DNA of 64,000 nucleotides from Phytohabitans flavus (GTDB lineage: Bacteria; Actinomycetota; Actinomycetes; Mycobacteriales; Micromonosporaceae). The stretch covers positions 1,410,001-1,474,000 of the forward strand of contig NZ_AP022870.1 in assembly GCF_011764545.1 (NCBI RefSeq), read 5' to 3'. A model generated the notes under the pieces. That model did no database searches. It was not told where the DNA came from and saw nothing but the letters and a program-made list of their open reading frames with translations. The position numbers were made by a program, and so were the translations under genes. Below, piece by piece: positions 55,913 to 64,000 of the stretch; positions within the stretch are counted from its first letter, which is position 1; every line of letters begins with the position of its first letter.

Positions 55913-56080
55913 GACGAGGCTCGCGATCTCGGCCTGCCCCAGTTGCAGGCGTCGGTCCGCGAGTCGTTCCCGCACGGCATGCGCACCGCGCTCTGGGTGG
56001 CCGCCGCGGCCATGCTCGTCGGTACCCGGCTCGCCTGCGCGTCCCGGCGCAAAAGGGTCCGGGAACCCGCCGCGCCGCCC
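55901..56080 (+). pseudogene. remnant: probable C-terminal end of an MFS drug exporter
   Basis: In the same frame as the preceding relic, the sequence continues with LGLPQLQASVRESFPHGMRT and then ALWVAAAAMLVGTRLA, followed by basic residues. A short amphipathic helix, HGMxxALWVAAA and a last membrane helix are how DHA2-type (EmrB/QacA) efflux proteins usually end. No other MFS segments are near. It looks fused by deletion to the ABC permease relic, so two lost transporters may be represented. Confidence 0.4.
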
Positions 56081-56176
56081 GTGTTGCATGCCGTCGACAA
56101 AGTAGGCCAACAGTCGGCAGATAGGCAACACGGGCAGCGGATGGGCTCCCGGTTCAACGCGGAAGGCCACAGGACG

Positions 56177-58017
56177 TCAAGGGGTTCGGGAAAGCTGCGT
56201 TTCCCGGGCGGCGCCTTCGGGGCCGTTTGCCTTTCCGCCCTCGCCCCGGCGCATTAGGCCGCGTACTCCGTGGAACGCGCGGCGCACCGCGGTATCGACG
56301 ACGTCGTAGCCCAGAGCCCACGCGGTGATGGCGAGGAGGAACACTCCGAACGTCTTGGTCACCGCTGGCGGCTTGGAGCCGACCTTGAGGTTGACGAACG
56401 AAGGCTCCCGGAGAGCCTTCATCGTCAGGTCCGCCCGCCGCCTGTACCGGAGGAACGGCAGCCGCCACAGCGCGGGCATCGGCGCGTCCGCCCGCATGGC
56501 ACCGGTGGTCGCGCGCAGGTTGACGCCATGGTCGAGCCGCCAGACGGCGCGACGTGCGGCATTCTCGTGTAACCGTTCGACGAAGCCCGCGACCCGGGCC
56601 GGATGGACGAGGCTGAACGGTGCCACCGACTGTGACAGAAACAGCCGCCGGCCCAGGCGTACACGCAGACTGGCCAGATCGGGCGTCTCGTTGCTGGTGT
56701 AGCCGTCGGTCTGGGACAGCCACCGGGAGATCCCCCACCGGATGCCGGTCGCCGAGCCGAAGACGAGGTAGTCGATCCAGTGATCGAGAATGAAGAACCG
56801 GCTGTCGGCGATGGCCCGGCCGTACTTGGACTTCACCATGCTGCGCATGATCCGCCAGTCGGCGAGCACCGCGTCGTTCACATGCCTGATGTAGTCGGTG
56901 TCGAGCACGCCCTCGGACAGGTCCCGTTGGACGATGTTCGCACCGTGCCAGGAGGTAGATAGCGACAGCGAGATGCCCTGGCTGTAGTAAGCATCGATGA
57001 TCGATGACGCATCGCCGACGATCACGTACCGCTCCGGCGAGACGTAGGTGTCGCTGATGTACTGGAGGTCGCGGTAGGCCGAGAAGTCCAGGGCGTTCTC
57101 CGGCTTGAGCCAGTCGAGCATCGGGTAGCGGCGGATGATCTGCCAGAACGCCGTACGCAGGTTGCGGTCCAGGTCGGTCCGGGTCTTGTGCAGGCTGACT
57201 CCCACGCTGATCCGGTCGTTCGTGAGCCGGATGAGCCAGATCCAGTAGCCGTCGCCCCACAGGTGAACGGTGTCCAGGTCACGCCGCACGACATCGCCGT
57301 CGGGGAACTGGAAGTTCCACCGCTCGTCGAAGAAATCGTCGGTGCATCCGGAGAACTGCCCCCAGACCGACGAACTGTCGAACCCGTCGGCGAGGGGACA
57401 TCGTGCCCGAAACGCTTGACGAGCAGCCGAGCCCGGCCAGAACAGTCGATCAGCCACCGGGCCCGGACCGTGCCGTCGAGGCTGCCGTCCTTGGCTCTCC
57501 AGGTCACGACGTGATCGCAGTCCACTCCCAGCGTGCTGCCCAGTTGCAGGTCGCGGACCAGGCCACGATCGATGAGGGTGATGTTGTCGAACTGCTTGAG
57601 ACGGTCCCGGAGCACCGCCTCGATCTCCGGGCGGACGATCTGGCAGTCGCCAAACATGGTCCGTTGGAACTTCTTGTCGGTGAACGCATCCTTCCAGCGC
57701 TCCGGTATCGCGTGCTGAAAACCCCATTCGGACACGCCCGCGCCGAACGCCGTCTTGCCCTCCAGCCCGTGGGCGAACCAGACGCCTCGCTTCTCGAACG
57801 ACTCGGAAAGCTCCTTGTCGAGCTCGCCGATGGTGCGCAGGAACGCATTGGAGAATATGAGCAAGGATTCTCCGACCTTGTAGGCGCTCGTGCCGCGTTC
57901 GGTCAGCTCGTCGACGATGACCACACTGAACCCGCGCCGCGCGTACTGCAGAGCGTTGTGCAGACCGACGATGCCGGCACCGATAACGCATACGTCAGCG
58001 CGCACTGTCTCAGACAT
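56177..58017 (-). CDS. flavin-dependent halogenase-like FAD enzyme, frame broken by one missing base
   Basis: One G is missing from GGGG at 57394-57397 (CCCC on the coding strand); repaired, the protein has 613 residues. It has an N-terminal FAD-binding motif GAGIVG (residues about 13-18), YKVGESLL near residue 47, VGDASSIIDAYYSQGISLS in the middle and WIWLIR where flavin halogenases carry WxWxIP. This places it in the tryptophan-halogenase-like superfamily. Either a halogenase that acts on the polyketide or a related monooxygenase is possible, since the final Pro of the motif is Arg. The C-terminal region is long and ends with a probable membrane helix (GVFLLAITAWALGY) and a charged tail. 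ATG 58017 follows GAGG. No dedicated flavin reductase gene is visible. Confidence 0.75.
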
Positions 58018-58176
58018 CCGTTACCTCTTCTGCTAGGCGTGCGGCTGGCAATTCCATGGAACGCCGGCGCGCCGCGGGGAGTCATCGAATTGTGGGTGGC
58101 CTGATCCTGCGGTGCATGAAGAGTCCACCCAGGTCGGAAAGACCGGGTGCCCCAGGCGGGCTTCGCACGTGGAGGC

Positions 58177-58491
58177 CTACTCAGCCGCTGACGGTGCCCG
58201 CTGACCAACGATCTTGGCTGGGAAGATTCCGGCCTTCGCTGTGCCGCTGACGGAGTCGCCGTCGAAGGTCAGCTCCATCGTGGCGGTGACCTTGATCGGC
58301 TGGGTGATCGCCGTCTTCCAGGTCAGCTTGTTGCCGCTCAGTTGCGGTTCCGTCAGCTCCTGCGCCTCCTCCTGCTCGTAGCGGCTCACACCGGAGATCT
58401 GGTCAGGCCCGTGCTGTACCAGGTCGAGTTCGAACCTCCGGTCGCCTACTGGCGTGGCGATCGAAAGCTGCCAGGTGCCGGTCAACGACAT
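58177..58491 (-). CDS. small conserved beta-rich protein of unknown function
   Basis: Start chosen at ATG 58491 because AAGGAA precedes it; an upstream ATG at 58554 would add 21 low-complexity residues. The 104-residue protein (MSLTGTWQLSIATPVGDRRF at the N terminus) alternates short strands with a TGTW start, ending with MELTFDGDSVSGTAKAG and a strand. It is probably a small beta-barrel related in style to lipocalin/calycin-like actinobacterial proteins that appear beside secondary-metabolite genes. Some small beta-barrels in such clusters are cyclases, but I cannot assign this one. It lies upstream of the halogenase-like gene in the same direction with a 159-base gap, so the two may be co-transcribed. 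Confidence 0.6.
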   Translation of the reverse strand: MSLTGTWQLSIATPVGDRRFELDLVQHGPDQISGVSRYEQEEAQELTEPQLSGNKLTWKTAITQPIKVTATMELTFDGDSVSGTAKAGIFPAKIVGQRAPSAAE

Positions 58492-58564
58492 GTCGGTCGT
58501 TCCTTTCCGATCGTGTGTCGAGGGAGCCGGGTGATCAGTCGCGGACGGGGACACTGCGGCCTTT

Positions 58565-58653
58565 TCAGAACATGCTCACTGCCGCGGACGGCGGTCGGCA
58601 GTGGACGTTTGATGACGATGGGTCACCTGTCCGCAAGGGACCACTTCATCCGC
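58565..58653 (+). repeat. diverged direct repeat, copy 2
   Basis: Counterpart of 50549-50636. From ATG 58572 it can be read as MLTAADGGRQWTFDDDGSPV; in copy 1 the same frame reads [15 protein letters not shown]. The shared coding pattern suggests both derive from the start of the same unrecognised gene. It lies upstream of the small beta-rich gene, on the opposite strand. Confidence 0.6.
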
Positions 58654-58704
58654 GCGCGACTGCTCGTCCACACTGGACAGCGGAGGACGTCATGGATTGG
58701 ACAA

Positions 58705-58894
58705 CCGGTAGGACTGGCGCTGCGACTCGCTCGGCGCGCTTCTGGCACACGCGAGCCAGGTCGCTGTACACGCGCCGTGGTTCGCGCTACCGAGGGATGT
58801 GGCCAGACAGGTACTCGCGATCGAGCACTACGTCCTGCGCGACGCGGCCCCCAGCTTGCGCGAAACCGACCTCTTCGAGGATTGGGCGCTATAG
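58705..58894 (+). pseudogene. unrecognised coding remnant, C-terminal part
   Basis: One frame gives LGALLAHASQVAVHAPWFAL followed by PRDVARQVLAIEHYVLRDAA and a stop at 58892-58894. The amino-acid composition is protein-like (helical, with no low-complexity arginine runs), but a stop interrupts the frame upstream near 58708. It may be the far end of the same decayed gene whose start is the repeat at 58565. It converges with the ABC permease gene and overlaps its last codons by six bases. I do not recognise the family. Confidence 0.35.
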
Positions 58895-60399
58895 GCCTTC
58901 CGTGTACCGCCGGACGATTCGCCGGCGCAGCGCGACCGCCGAGGCGAGGGCGGTGGCGGCGCCGGCGCAGCACCCGATCACGACATCCACGGCGCTGTGC
59001 GCGGCCCACTGGACATAGGTGACCGCGCCGGGCGGGGTCAGCAGCCCCAGCCACCGCAGCGGCCCCGGCAGCCACCACGGCACGATGGCCAGGAGCAGAA
59101 CCAGTCCACTGAGGACTTTCAGGAGCCCGACTCCCTGTGTCCGGTCGCCGGCGAAGGCGGTGGCGGTGAGCATGATCAGCGGTGCCTGCGCGGCGCCCAG
59201 CACGATTGCGGGCAGCAGTGCGGGCAGGGCATCGGGCGCGAGGCCGCAGACCGGCACGGCGACCACCAGGCCGGCCAGCGCGAGCAGGCCGGTGAAGGCT
59301 ATCCGGTACCCGAGGTAGCGCTCGAGCGTCACCGGCGTCACACGCAACAACTGGAGCCTGCGCTCTGTCATGTCGTCGAACATCAGGAGTGCGCCCACCA
59401 TGCCCATGATGAGCGGAACGTGGATGACCACGGCGACGGTGAGCAGCAGTGGCAGGTACGGGTCGAGGCCGAACCCGGTCCGGTCGCGCACTAGCTCGGC
59501 GAGCCACGGGTACCCGAACCGGATCGCCGTGGCAAGCGCGACCGGCACCACGGTCAGGAAGGCGGGCAGCAGGTCCAACCCGGCGGTGCGCACATCGGCC
59601 CGTGCGAACGTCAGCACCCAACCGCCGCGCCACCGGGCACGCCCCCGCGGGCGACCCGGCCGGCTGGTACGCGCGGCGGCGGGCGCCTGGACCGCGTGCC
59701 GGTGGAAGCGCCGCCGTGCCAAGGCGTACGCCGAGGCGATCCACACGAGCAGGTATCCGGTCGCCGCAGCGCCTGCCGCCGGGCTGAGCGGTCGGCCAGT
59801 CAGCCCGGCATCGATGAGGTCGGCAGCGCCGGTGGTCGGCAGCGCGTACAGGACGGGATGGTCCACCACGCCTGCGAGATGGGCCAGCGGCGCGGCCAGG
59901 AGCGGGGCGATCACCGCCGGCGCCGTGGTGAGGTATCCGACGAGCGTGCGGTGCGGCTGCACGAGCGCGAACGCGAGCAGCAGCGTGAGTACGGCCACCA
60001 GACCCACGCCCAGCAGCGCGAGGCCCGGCTGGTGCGGGCGCAGCCGGGCCGCGGACAGGCCGACCGGCACGGCGGCGGCCAGCGACAGTCCGGTCAGCAC
60101 GGCCAAGCGCACGCCGACGTACTCCCGAAGCGCAGCGGGCTGACCAGCAGGGCGGCGAGCGCGCCATCGGCGCGTTCGCCCAAGAATAGAGCCGGAACGA
60201 AGAATCCACCGAACGTCGCGGTGTCCAGCAAGAGGACGCCGGTGCCCAGCCGTCCCGCCGCGGAGGCGGGCACGACCGCCACCGCGACCGTCCACATGAC
60301 ACAGACGACGGCGGCTACGGCGGGGATCTGTGCGCGCAGCTCCAGCCGCCACTCCAGGCGGCCCAGCGCCACCAAGCGCCGCACCGCCGGGGCGGTCAC
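58889..60399 (-). CDS. ABC transporter permease, frame broken by one missing base
   Basis: The gene starts at GTG 60399, overlapping the ATPase stop by GTGA, and ends at 58889. One base is missing in CCC at 60124-60126 (GGG on the coding strand); repaired, the protein has about 503 residues. It has some 10-12 hydrophobic segments, for example AVAAVVCVMWTVAVAVVPAS near residue 30, VGLVAVLTLLLAFALV, YLLVWIASAYALA and LIMLTATAFAG, in two similar halves, as in fused ABC-2-type permeases. It has no ATPase motifs. With the ATPase upstream it forms a probable efflux pump for the polyketide or for other toxic compounds. Transporter relics at 49051 and 55535 suggest it may have replaced an older exporter. 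Confidence 0.8.
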
Positions 60400-61277
60400 A
60401 GGCGCCCACCTGTGATCCGGACGAACACGTCGTCGAGCGACGCCTCCGTGCTGTGGATGGTCTCCACCCGCCCGGTGCGCAACAGGTCAAGGAAGCCAGG
60501 ATCGCTGGGCAGGTCTTCGAGCCGGAACTCCCTGCGGCGCGTCCCGTCGCCATCCCGGTACTCGACGGCCACGCCGTGGTGTCCGTACCGCAGGCGGAAG
60601 CCGCGCGGCGAGTCGATGTCGGCGATCCTGCCGGCGACCACGAAGGCCACCCGGTCACACATCTCGTCCGCGGTCGCCATGTCGTGGGTGGTGAGGAAGA
60701 CCGTGCGTCCCTCGTCGACCTGTTCCCGGATCAGCGACCGGACCGCCGCAGTGTGCACCGGGTCGAGGCCGGAGGTCGGCTCGTCGAGGAACACCAGATC
60801 GGGAAGGTTGACGAAGGCCCGTGCCAGACCGAGGCGCACCTGCATGCCTTTGGAGAAGGTGGCCACCGCCCGATCGGCCGCGTCCGCGAGGTCGACGCGC
60901 TCCAGCAGCAGCCGTGCGTCGGCGACCGGCGGCTCGAACAGGGACGCGAACGCCTCGAGGTTTTGCACGGCCGTGAGCTTCGCGAAATGGGCCGGCAACT
61001 CGAAGCCGACGCCGATGCGCTGGTAGTAGTCCGGCCCCCATGCACGAACCGGACGGCCGAGCACCTCGGCCCGTCCTTCATAGCCGCGCAGCAGCCGGGT
61101 CAGCACCCTCTGCGTGGTGGATTTCCCGGCCCCGTTCGGTCCCAGAAATCCGAACACCTCACCGCGCGCCACGCGAAAAGACATGCCATCGACGGCGTAC
61201 CGGTCGGCACCACGGTAGCGGACTCGGAGGTCCTCGACTTCGATCACCGCGCCCGCCGCCGGACGCCCGCGTAGCAC
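60396..61277 (-). CDS. ABC transporter ATP-binding protein
   Basis: This is a single-domain ABC ATPase of about 290 residues with Walker A GPNGAGKST, Q-loop region ELPAHF, signature FSKGMQVRLGLARA (a variant of LSGGQ), Walker B LVFLDEPTSGLDP and switch histidine in TTHD. The C-terminal extension after about residue 220 is typical of drug and antibiotic exporters (CcmA/DrrA-like). The start at 61277 adds about 10 residues before the conserved VIEVEDLRVRY; GTG 61247 is an alternative. It couples with the downstream permease by a four-base overlap. It is likely part of product export or self-resistance, by position only. Confidence 0.92.
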   Translation of the reverse strand: MLRGRPAAGAVIEVEDLRVRYRGADRYAVDGMSFRVARGEVFGFLGPNGAGKSTTQRVLTRLLRGYEGRAEVLGRPVRAWGPDYYQRIGVGFELPAHFAKLTAVQNLEAFASLFEPPVADARLLLERVDLADAADRAVATFSKGMQVRLGLARAFVNLPDLVFLDEPTSGLDPVHTAAVRSLIREQVDEGRTVFLTTHDMATADEMCDRVAFVVAGRIADIDSPRGFRLRYGHHGVAVEYRDGDGTRRREFRLEDLPSDPGFLDLLRTGRVETIHSTEASLDDVFVRITGGRL

Positions 61278-61341
61278 CGCTCGACCACGCCGGTCACCTT
61301 ACCGGCGGTGGGCCTGGCGCGGGCCCAGCGCGGATGTTCGG

Positions 61342-62412
61342 TCATCGATCGATCGTCAGCAGGTCACCGAGCACGTCCCGGTGATGCGCGGCAGTGCCCA
61401 GTGCGATCGCGTCCGCCTTAGCCCGCTTGAGGTACAGGTGCGCGGGGTGCTCCCAGGTGAAGCCGATCGCGCCGTGCAGCTGCACGCACTGCTCAGCGGC
61501 CTGTACCGCCACCGGCCCGCAGTGCGCCTGCGCCAGCGCCGCCGCTACCGCGGTGTCCGGGTCCCCCTCGGCGAGGCAGCCGGCGGCGTACCGCGCCGTC
61601 GCCCGAGCTTGGGTGACCGCAACCCACAGCTGCGCCAGCCGGTGCTTGACCGCCTGAAAGGAGCCGACCGGCCGGCCGAACTGCTGCCGCCGCTTGACAT
61701 AGGCCAGCGTGGCGTCCAGGCACCACTCGGCGATGCCGAGCTGCTCGCTGGCCAGCAGCACGGTTCCGGCGAGCAGCGCCGCCGCCACGGCCGGGGCGGC
61801 GTCCGCCACTCGGGTGGCCCGTGCGCCGGCCAGCGTGACGTCGGCCAGCGGCCGGGTCATGTCCAGCGAGATGACCTCGGATACGTCGGCCGCCTCCCGC
61901 GACACCGCCCACAGCCCGCCGTTCGCCGGTACCAGCAACAGGTCTGCGGGCAGCGCGTCGGCCACACCGCCGACCGCGCCGGTGAGCCGCTCGCCGTCGG
62001 CGGTGACGGTCCCCGGCAGGCCGGCGCCGGGGCGGGTGGACAGCGGCAGCGCGAGCACCGCGAGCACCTCGCCGGCGGCAGCCTTCGCCAGCAGCCCGCA
62101 GTCTTGGCCGGACAGCAATGCGGCGGTGGCCATCGCCGCGCCCAGGTGCGGGACCGGTGCGACCGCCCGGCCAAGCTCCTCGGCGACCACGGCCGCCTCC
62201 CGGTACGAGCCGCCCGCCCCGCCCCGGTCCTGCGGGACGGCGAGCCCGGCGCAGCCTACGTCCGCCGCCAGCGTCTGCCATAGGCCGGTGTCGTACGGGT
62301 CCGAGCTCTCCACCCGCGCCAGCACCGCCTGCCACGGCGCCCGGTCGGCGAGCACCCTGCGTACGCTGGCGCGTAGCTCGTCCTCGACGTCCGAGTAACG
62401 GAGGCTGATCAC
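61342..62412 (-). CDS. acyl-CoA dehydrogenase family protein (second partner)
   Basis: This 356-residue member of the acyl-CoA dehydrogenase superfamily starts at GTG 62412, overlapping the preceding dehydrogenase by GTGA. The C-terminal half has the flavin-fold signatures YVKRRQQFGRPVGSFQAVKH and VQLHGAIGFTWEHPAHLYLKRA. The N-terminal half is shorter and more divergent (DVEDELRASVRRVLAD, then GCAGLAVPQDRGGAGGSYRE). Adjacent, overlapping pairs of such genes often encode heteromeric dehydrogenases, as in the FadE pairs of actinobacteria. The pair may oxidise an acyl-CoA or acyl-ACP used as starter, extender or acyl donor, or may lie outside the pathway. Confidence 0.88.
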   Translation of the reverse strand: MISLRYSDVEDELRASVRRVLADRAPWQAVLARVESSDPYDTGLWQTLAADVGCAGLAVPQDRGGAGGSYREAAVVAEELGRAVAPVPHLGAAMATAALLSGQDCGLLAKAAAGEVLAVLALPLSTRPGAGLPGTVTADGERLTGAVGGVADALPADLLLVPANGGLWAVSREAADVSEVISLDMTRPLADVTLAGARATRVADAAPAVAAALLAGTVLLASEQLGIAEWCLDATLAYVKRRQQFGRPVGSFQAVKHRLAQLWVAVTQARATARYAAGCLAEGDPDTAVAAALAQAHCGPVAVQAAEQCVQLHGAIGFTWEHPAHLYLKRAKADAIALGTAAHHRDVLGDLLTIDR

Positions 62413-63557
62413 CCGGCCACCTCGCGAGGCAGGCCGAGCACCCGTTCGGCGATGACGTTGCACAGGATCTCTGAGGTGCCGCCCTCGATGGAGTTGGCTC
62501 TCGCGCGCAGGTATCGGTACCCGGACGTGCGCTCCCGCCAGTCTCTTCTGGACGGTCGACGCATCGTCCAGTCGTCGTACCGCAGCGCCTCGTCGCCGAG
62601 CAGCTCCAGCTCGAACCCAGAGATCTCCTGGTTGAGATGCGAGTTCGCGTACTTGACCGCGGAACCGTCCGGGCCGGGCTGACCGGCGGCCAGCTCCTCG
62701 CGCAGCCGCTGCGCGGTCAGCCGACCCGCCTCGGCCGCGACCCACAGCCGCAGCAGCGCGTCGCGCCCGGCCGCGGTACGCAGCTCCGGCCGCGCACGCC
62801 ACTTCCGAACCACCAAGCCGATCATCCCGTCCCCGCGCGGTACCGGGTCGCCGCCGAGCGCCACCCGCTCGTTCATCAGCGTCGTTCGCGCGACCTGCCA
62901 GCCCTGCCCGACCTCGCCGATACGGTGCGCGTCCGGGATGCGTACCCCGGTCAGGAACACCTCGTTGAACTCGGCCTCGCCAGTGATCTGGCGCAGCGGC
63001 CGGACCTCGACGCCAGGTGCGCTCATGTCGCACGCGAAATAGGTCAACCCTTCGTGCTTTGGGGCCGACGGGTCGCTGCGTGCCAGCAGGACCGCCCACT
63101 GCGCCTCGTGAGCCGTGGACGTCCACACCTTCTGCCCGTCGACGACCCAGTCACCGTCCGCCTCCCGAACCGCCCTCGTGGACACCGAGGCCAGGTCCGA
63201 GCCAGCGCCGGGCTCGCTGAACAACTGGCACCACACCTCCTCCTCGGTCCAAAGTGGACGCAGCCAGCGCCGGAGCTGTGCGACGGTACCGTGGCGCAGC
63301 ATGGTCGGTGCCGCCATGCCCAGCCCGATGCCGACACGCGGCAGCGGCACGTCAGGCGCCCCGGCGGCCGCAAGCTCCCCGTCCACCACCGGCTGCAGGT
63401 CGCGCGGGAGGTCCATGCCGCCCAGCCCTTGCGGGAAGTTGACCCAGGCGAGCCCGGCGTCGAACCGGGCGCGTAGGAACTCCAACCGCTCGGTGGTGGC
63501 CGGGGCGTGCTCGGCGAGGAACGCCCGTACCTGCCCGACCAGTTCGTCGCTCCGCAT
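62409..63557 (-). CDS. acyl-CoA dehydrogenase family protein (first partner)
   Basis: Start chosen at ATG 63557 (MRSDELVGQVRAFLAEHAPA) with AAGGAC upstream, rather than ATG 63668, whose extra 37 residues are unlike the family; this gives 382 residues. It shows the acyl-CoA dehydrogenase signatures WCQLFSEPGAGSDLASVSTRA (flavin and substrate loop, residues about 120-140), VVDGQKVWTS, and the C-terminal GGTSEILCNVIAERVLGLP with the usual flavin-loop GGTxEI. It is transcribed away from the acyltransferase at 63900 and overlaps the second dehydrogenase by four bases, suggesting a heteromer. Confidence 0.9.
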   Translation of the reverse strand: MRSDELVGQVRAFLAEHAPATTERLEFLRARFDAGLAWVNFPQGLGGMDLPRDLQPVVDGELAAAGAPDVPLPRVGIGLGMAAPTMLRHGTVAQLRRWLRPLWTEEEVWCQLFSEPGAGSDLASVSTRAVREADGDWVVDGQKVWTSTAHEAQWAVLLARSDPSAPKHEGLTYFACDMSAPGVEVRPLRQITGEAEFNEVFLTGVRIPDAHRIGEVGQGWQVARTTLMNERVALGGDPVPRGDGMIGLVVRKWRARPELRTAAGRDALLRLWVAAEAGRLTAQRLREELAAGQPGPDGSAVKYANSHLNQEISGFELELLGDEALRYDDWTMRRPSRRDWRERTSGYRYLRARANSIEGGTSEILCNVIAERVLGLPREVAG

Positions 63558-63899
63558 ACAGGTCCTTCGGTGAATTCGGCGGCGATGCGACCCAAAATTC
63601 CCGGCCAGTAGCACAGCACATTGAATTGTGGACGCCACCGGAACGTGCGAATATGGCGGGTGGCCCATTAGCGTGGCTCATTTCTACCGCATTCGCACAA
63701 CGACGGCACCGCCGGCGTAGGGCCGTAAGCGGCAGCGGCAAGAAGCAACCACCCAACCGGCCTGTGGCCGCTTCCGGGAGTCCGAACCGGGCTGGCAGCA
63801 AGTGTCCACTACCGTCAAAGGTGCTGGCCGGAAAGCATGACTGGGACGGCCGGGTCCGACCGGCGCCGCCGAGTCACTTACTCCGGGGGCCGTAACGCC
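63558..63899. promoter_or_regulatory. divergent intergenic region between acyl-CoA dehydrogenase and acyltransferase genes
   Basis: This 342-base gap separates two divergently transcribed units, so it should contain both promoters. I see no convincing gene, strong inverted repeat or clear -35/-10 pair. A G-rich stretch (CCGGGGGCC near 63883-63891) precedes the rightward ATG and may serve as its ribosome site. Confidence 0.35.
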
Positions 63900-64000
63900 A
63901 TGCCCGTAAAGAACGTCTTCCTGTTCGCCGGCCAAGGGTCGCAGTACTACGGAATGGGACGCGACCTGTTGTCCGACCACCCGGTTTTCAGTGCGTCCAT
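63900..64000 (+). CDS. second free-standing acyltransferase or acyl hydrolase, partial at window edge
   Basis: Only the first 33 residues lie in the window: ATG 63900, then VFLFAGQGSQYYGMGRDLLS. This is the N-terminal loop of the FabD/AT fold. Trans-AT clusters commonly have two such proteins, one loading malonyl and one acting as a proofreading acyl hydrolase (PedC-type), and the GQGSQYYGMG form is frequent in the latter. The catalytic GHSxG and AFHS regions are beyond the edge, so the role cannot be settled here. Its presence suggests the cluster continues to the right. Confidence 0.75.
   Translation, partial: MPVKNVFLFAGQGSQYYGMGRDLLSDHPVFSAS

Noticed and set aside
1..64000. tRNA, rRNA or insertion-sequence genes
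   Set aside because: I looked for cloverleaf-like segments, rRNA motifs and transposase motifs with terminal repeats and saw none that hold up.

Overview
The window is high-GC actinomycete DNA: codons strongly prefer G or C in the third position, stops are mostly TGA, several genes start with GTG, and neighbouring genes overlap by ATGA or GTGA. The gene families (PfaD, FkbH, PapA5-like, PIG-L deacetylase, PucR regulator) fit an actinomycete, possibly of the Micromonosporaceae; the genus cannot be read from the sequence. Nearly the whole window is one biosynthetic gene cluster for a trans-acyltransferase (trans-AT) polyketide.

Layout. Positions 1-2800 hold a PucR-type regulator (+), a YczE-like membrane protein (-) and a small GbsR/MarR-like protein (+). 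Positions 2900-47772 look like one long + strand operon: a PfaD-type trans enoyl reductase, a free-standing malonyl transferase, three giant AT-less PKS genes (about 4128, 5062 and 4375 residues after correcting single-base losses), a luciferase-like monooxygenase and a type II thioesterase. The PKS reads MaoC-SDR-FkbH-ACP / KS1-DH-KR-ACP / KS2-KR-ACP / KS3 | DH*-ACP / KS4-DH-KR-ACP / KS5*-ACP / KS6-KR-ACP / KS7-cMT-ACP / KS8 | KR-ACP / KS9-DH-KR-cMT-ACP / KS10*-ACP / KS11-ACP-TE*-TE. The bars are gene boundaries that split a module, and the asterisks mark domains that lack expected catalytic residues. Of 11 KS domains, nine look able to elongate. A C3 starter (glyceryl, or lactyl after processing) would therefore give a backbone of about C21 with two C-methyl branches.

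Positions 47755-48465 encode an OmpR-type regulator (-) that lacks the phosphorylatable aspartate. Positions 48466-50630 are a gene graveyard: remnants of an ABC ATPase and a sialidase, a two-repeat type I-E-like CRISPR fragment, and an internally deleted metK. Positions 50631-58491 carry a PIG-L deacetylase (-), a tailoring run of PapA5-like acyltransferase, MDR oxidoreductase and cytochrome P450 (+), transporter relics, a flavin-dependent halogenase-like enzyme (-) and a small conserved protein (-). Positions 58889-61277 are an ABC exporter pair (-). Positions 61342-63557 are two overlapping acyl-CoA dehydrogenase genes (-). A second acyltransferase starts at 63900 and runs off the edge.

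Data quality matters for reading this window. At least 16 reading-frame breaks inside otherwise intact genes are each repaired by adding one base, nearly always in a G or C run. I treat these as probable undercalled homopolymers and annotate the repaired genes. Coordinates are those of the window as given.
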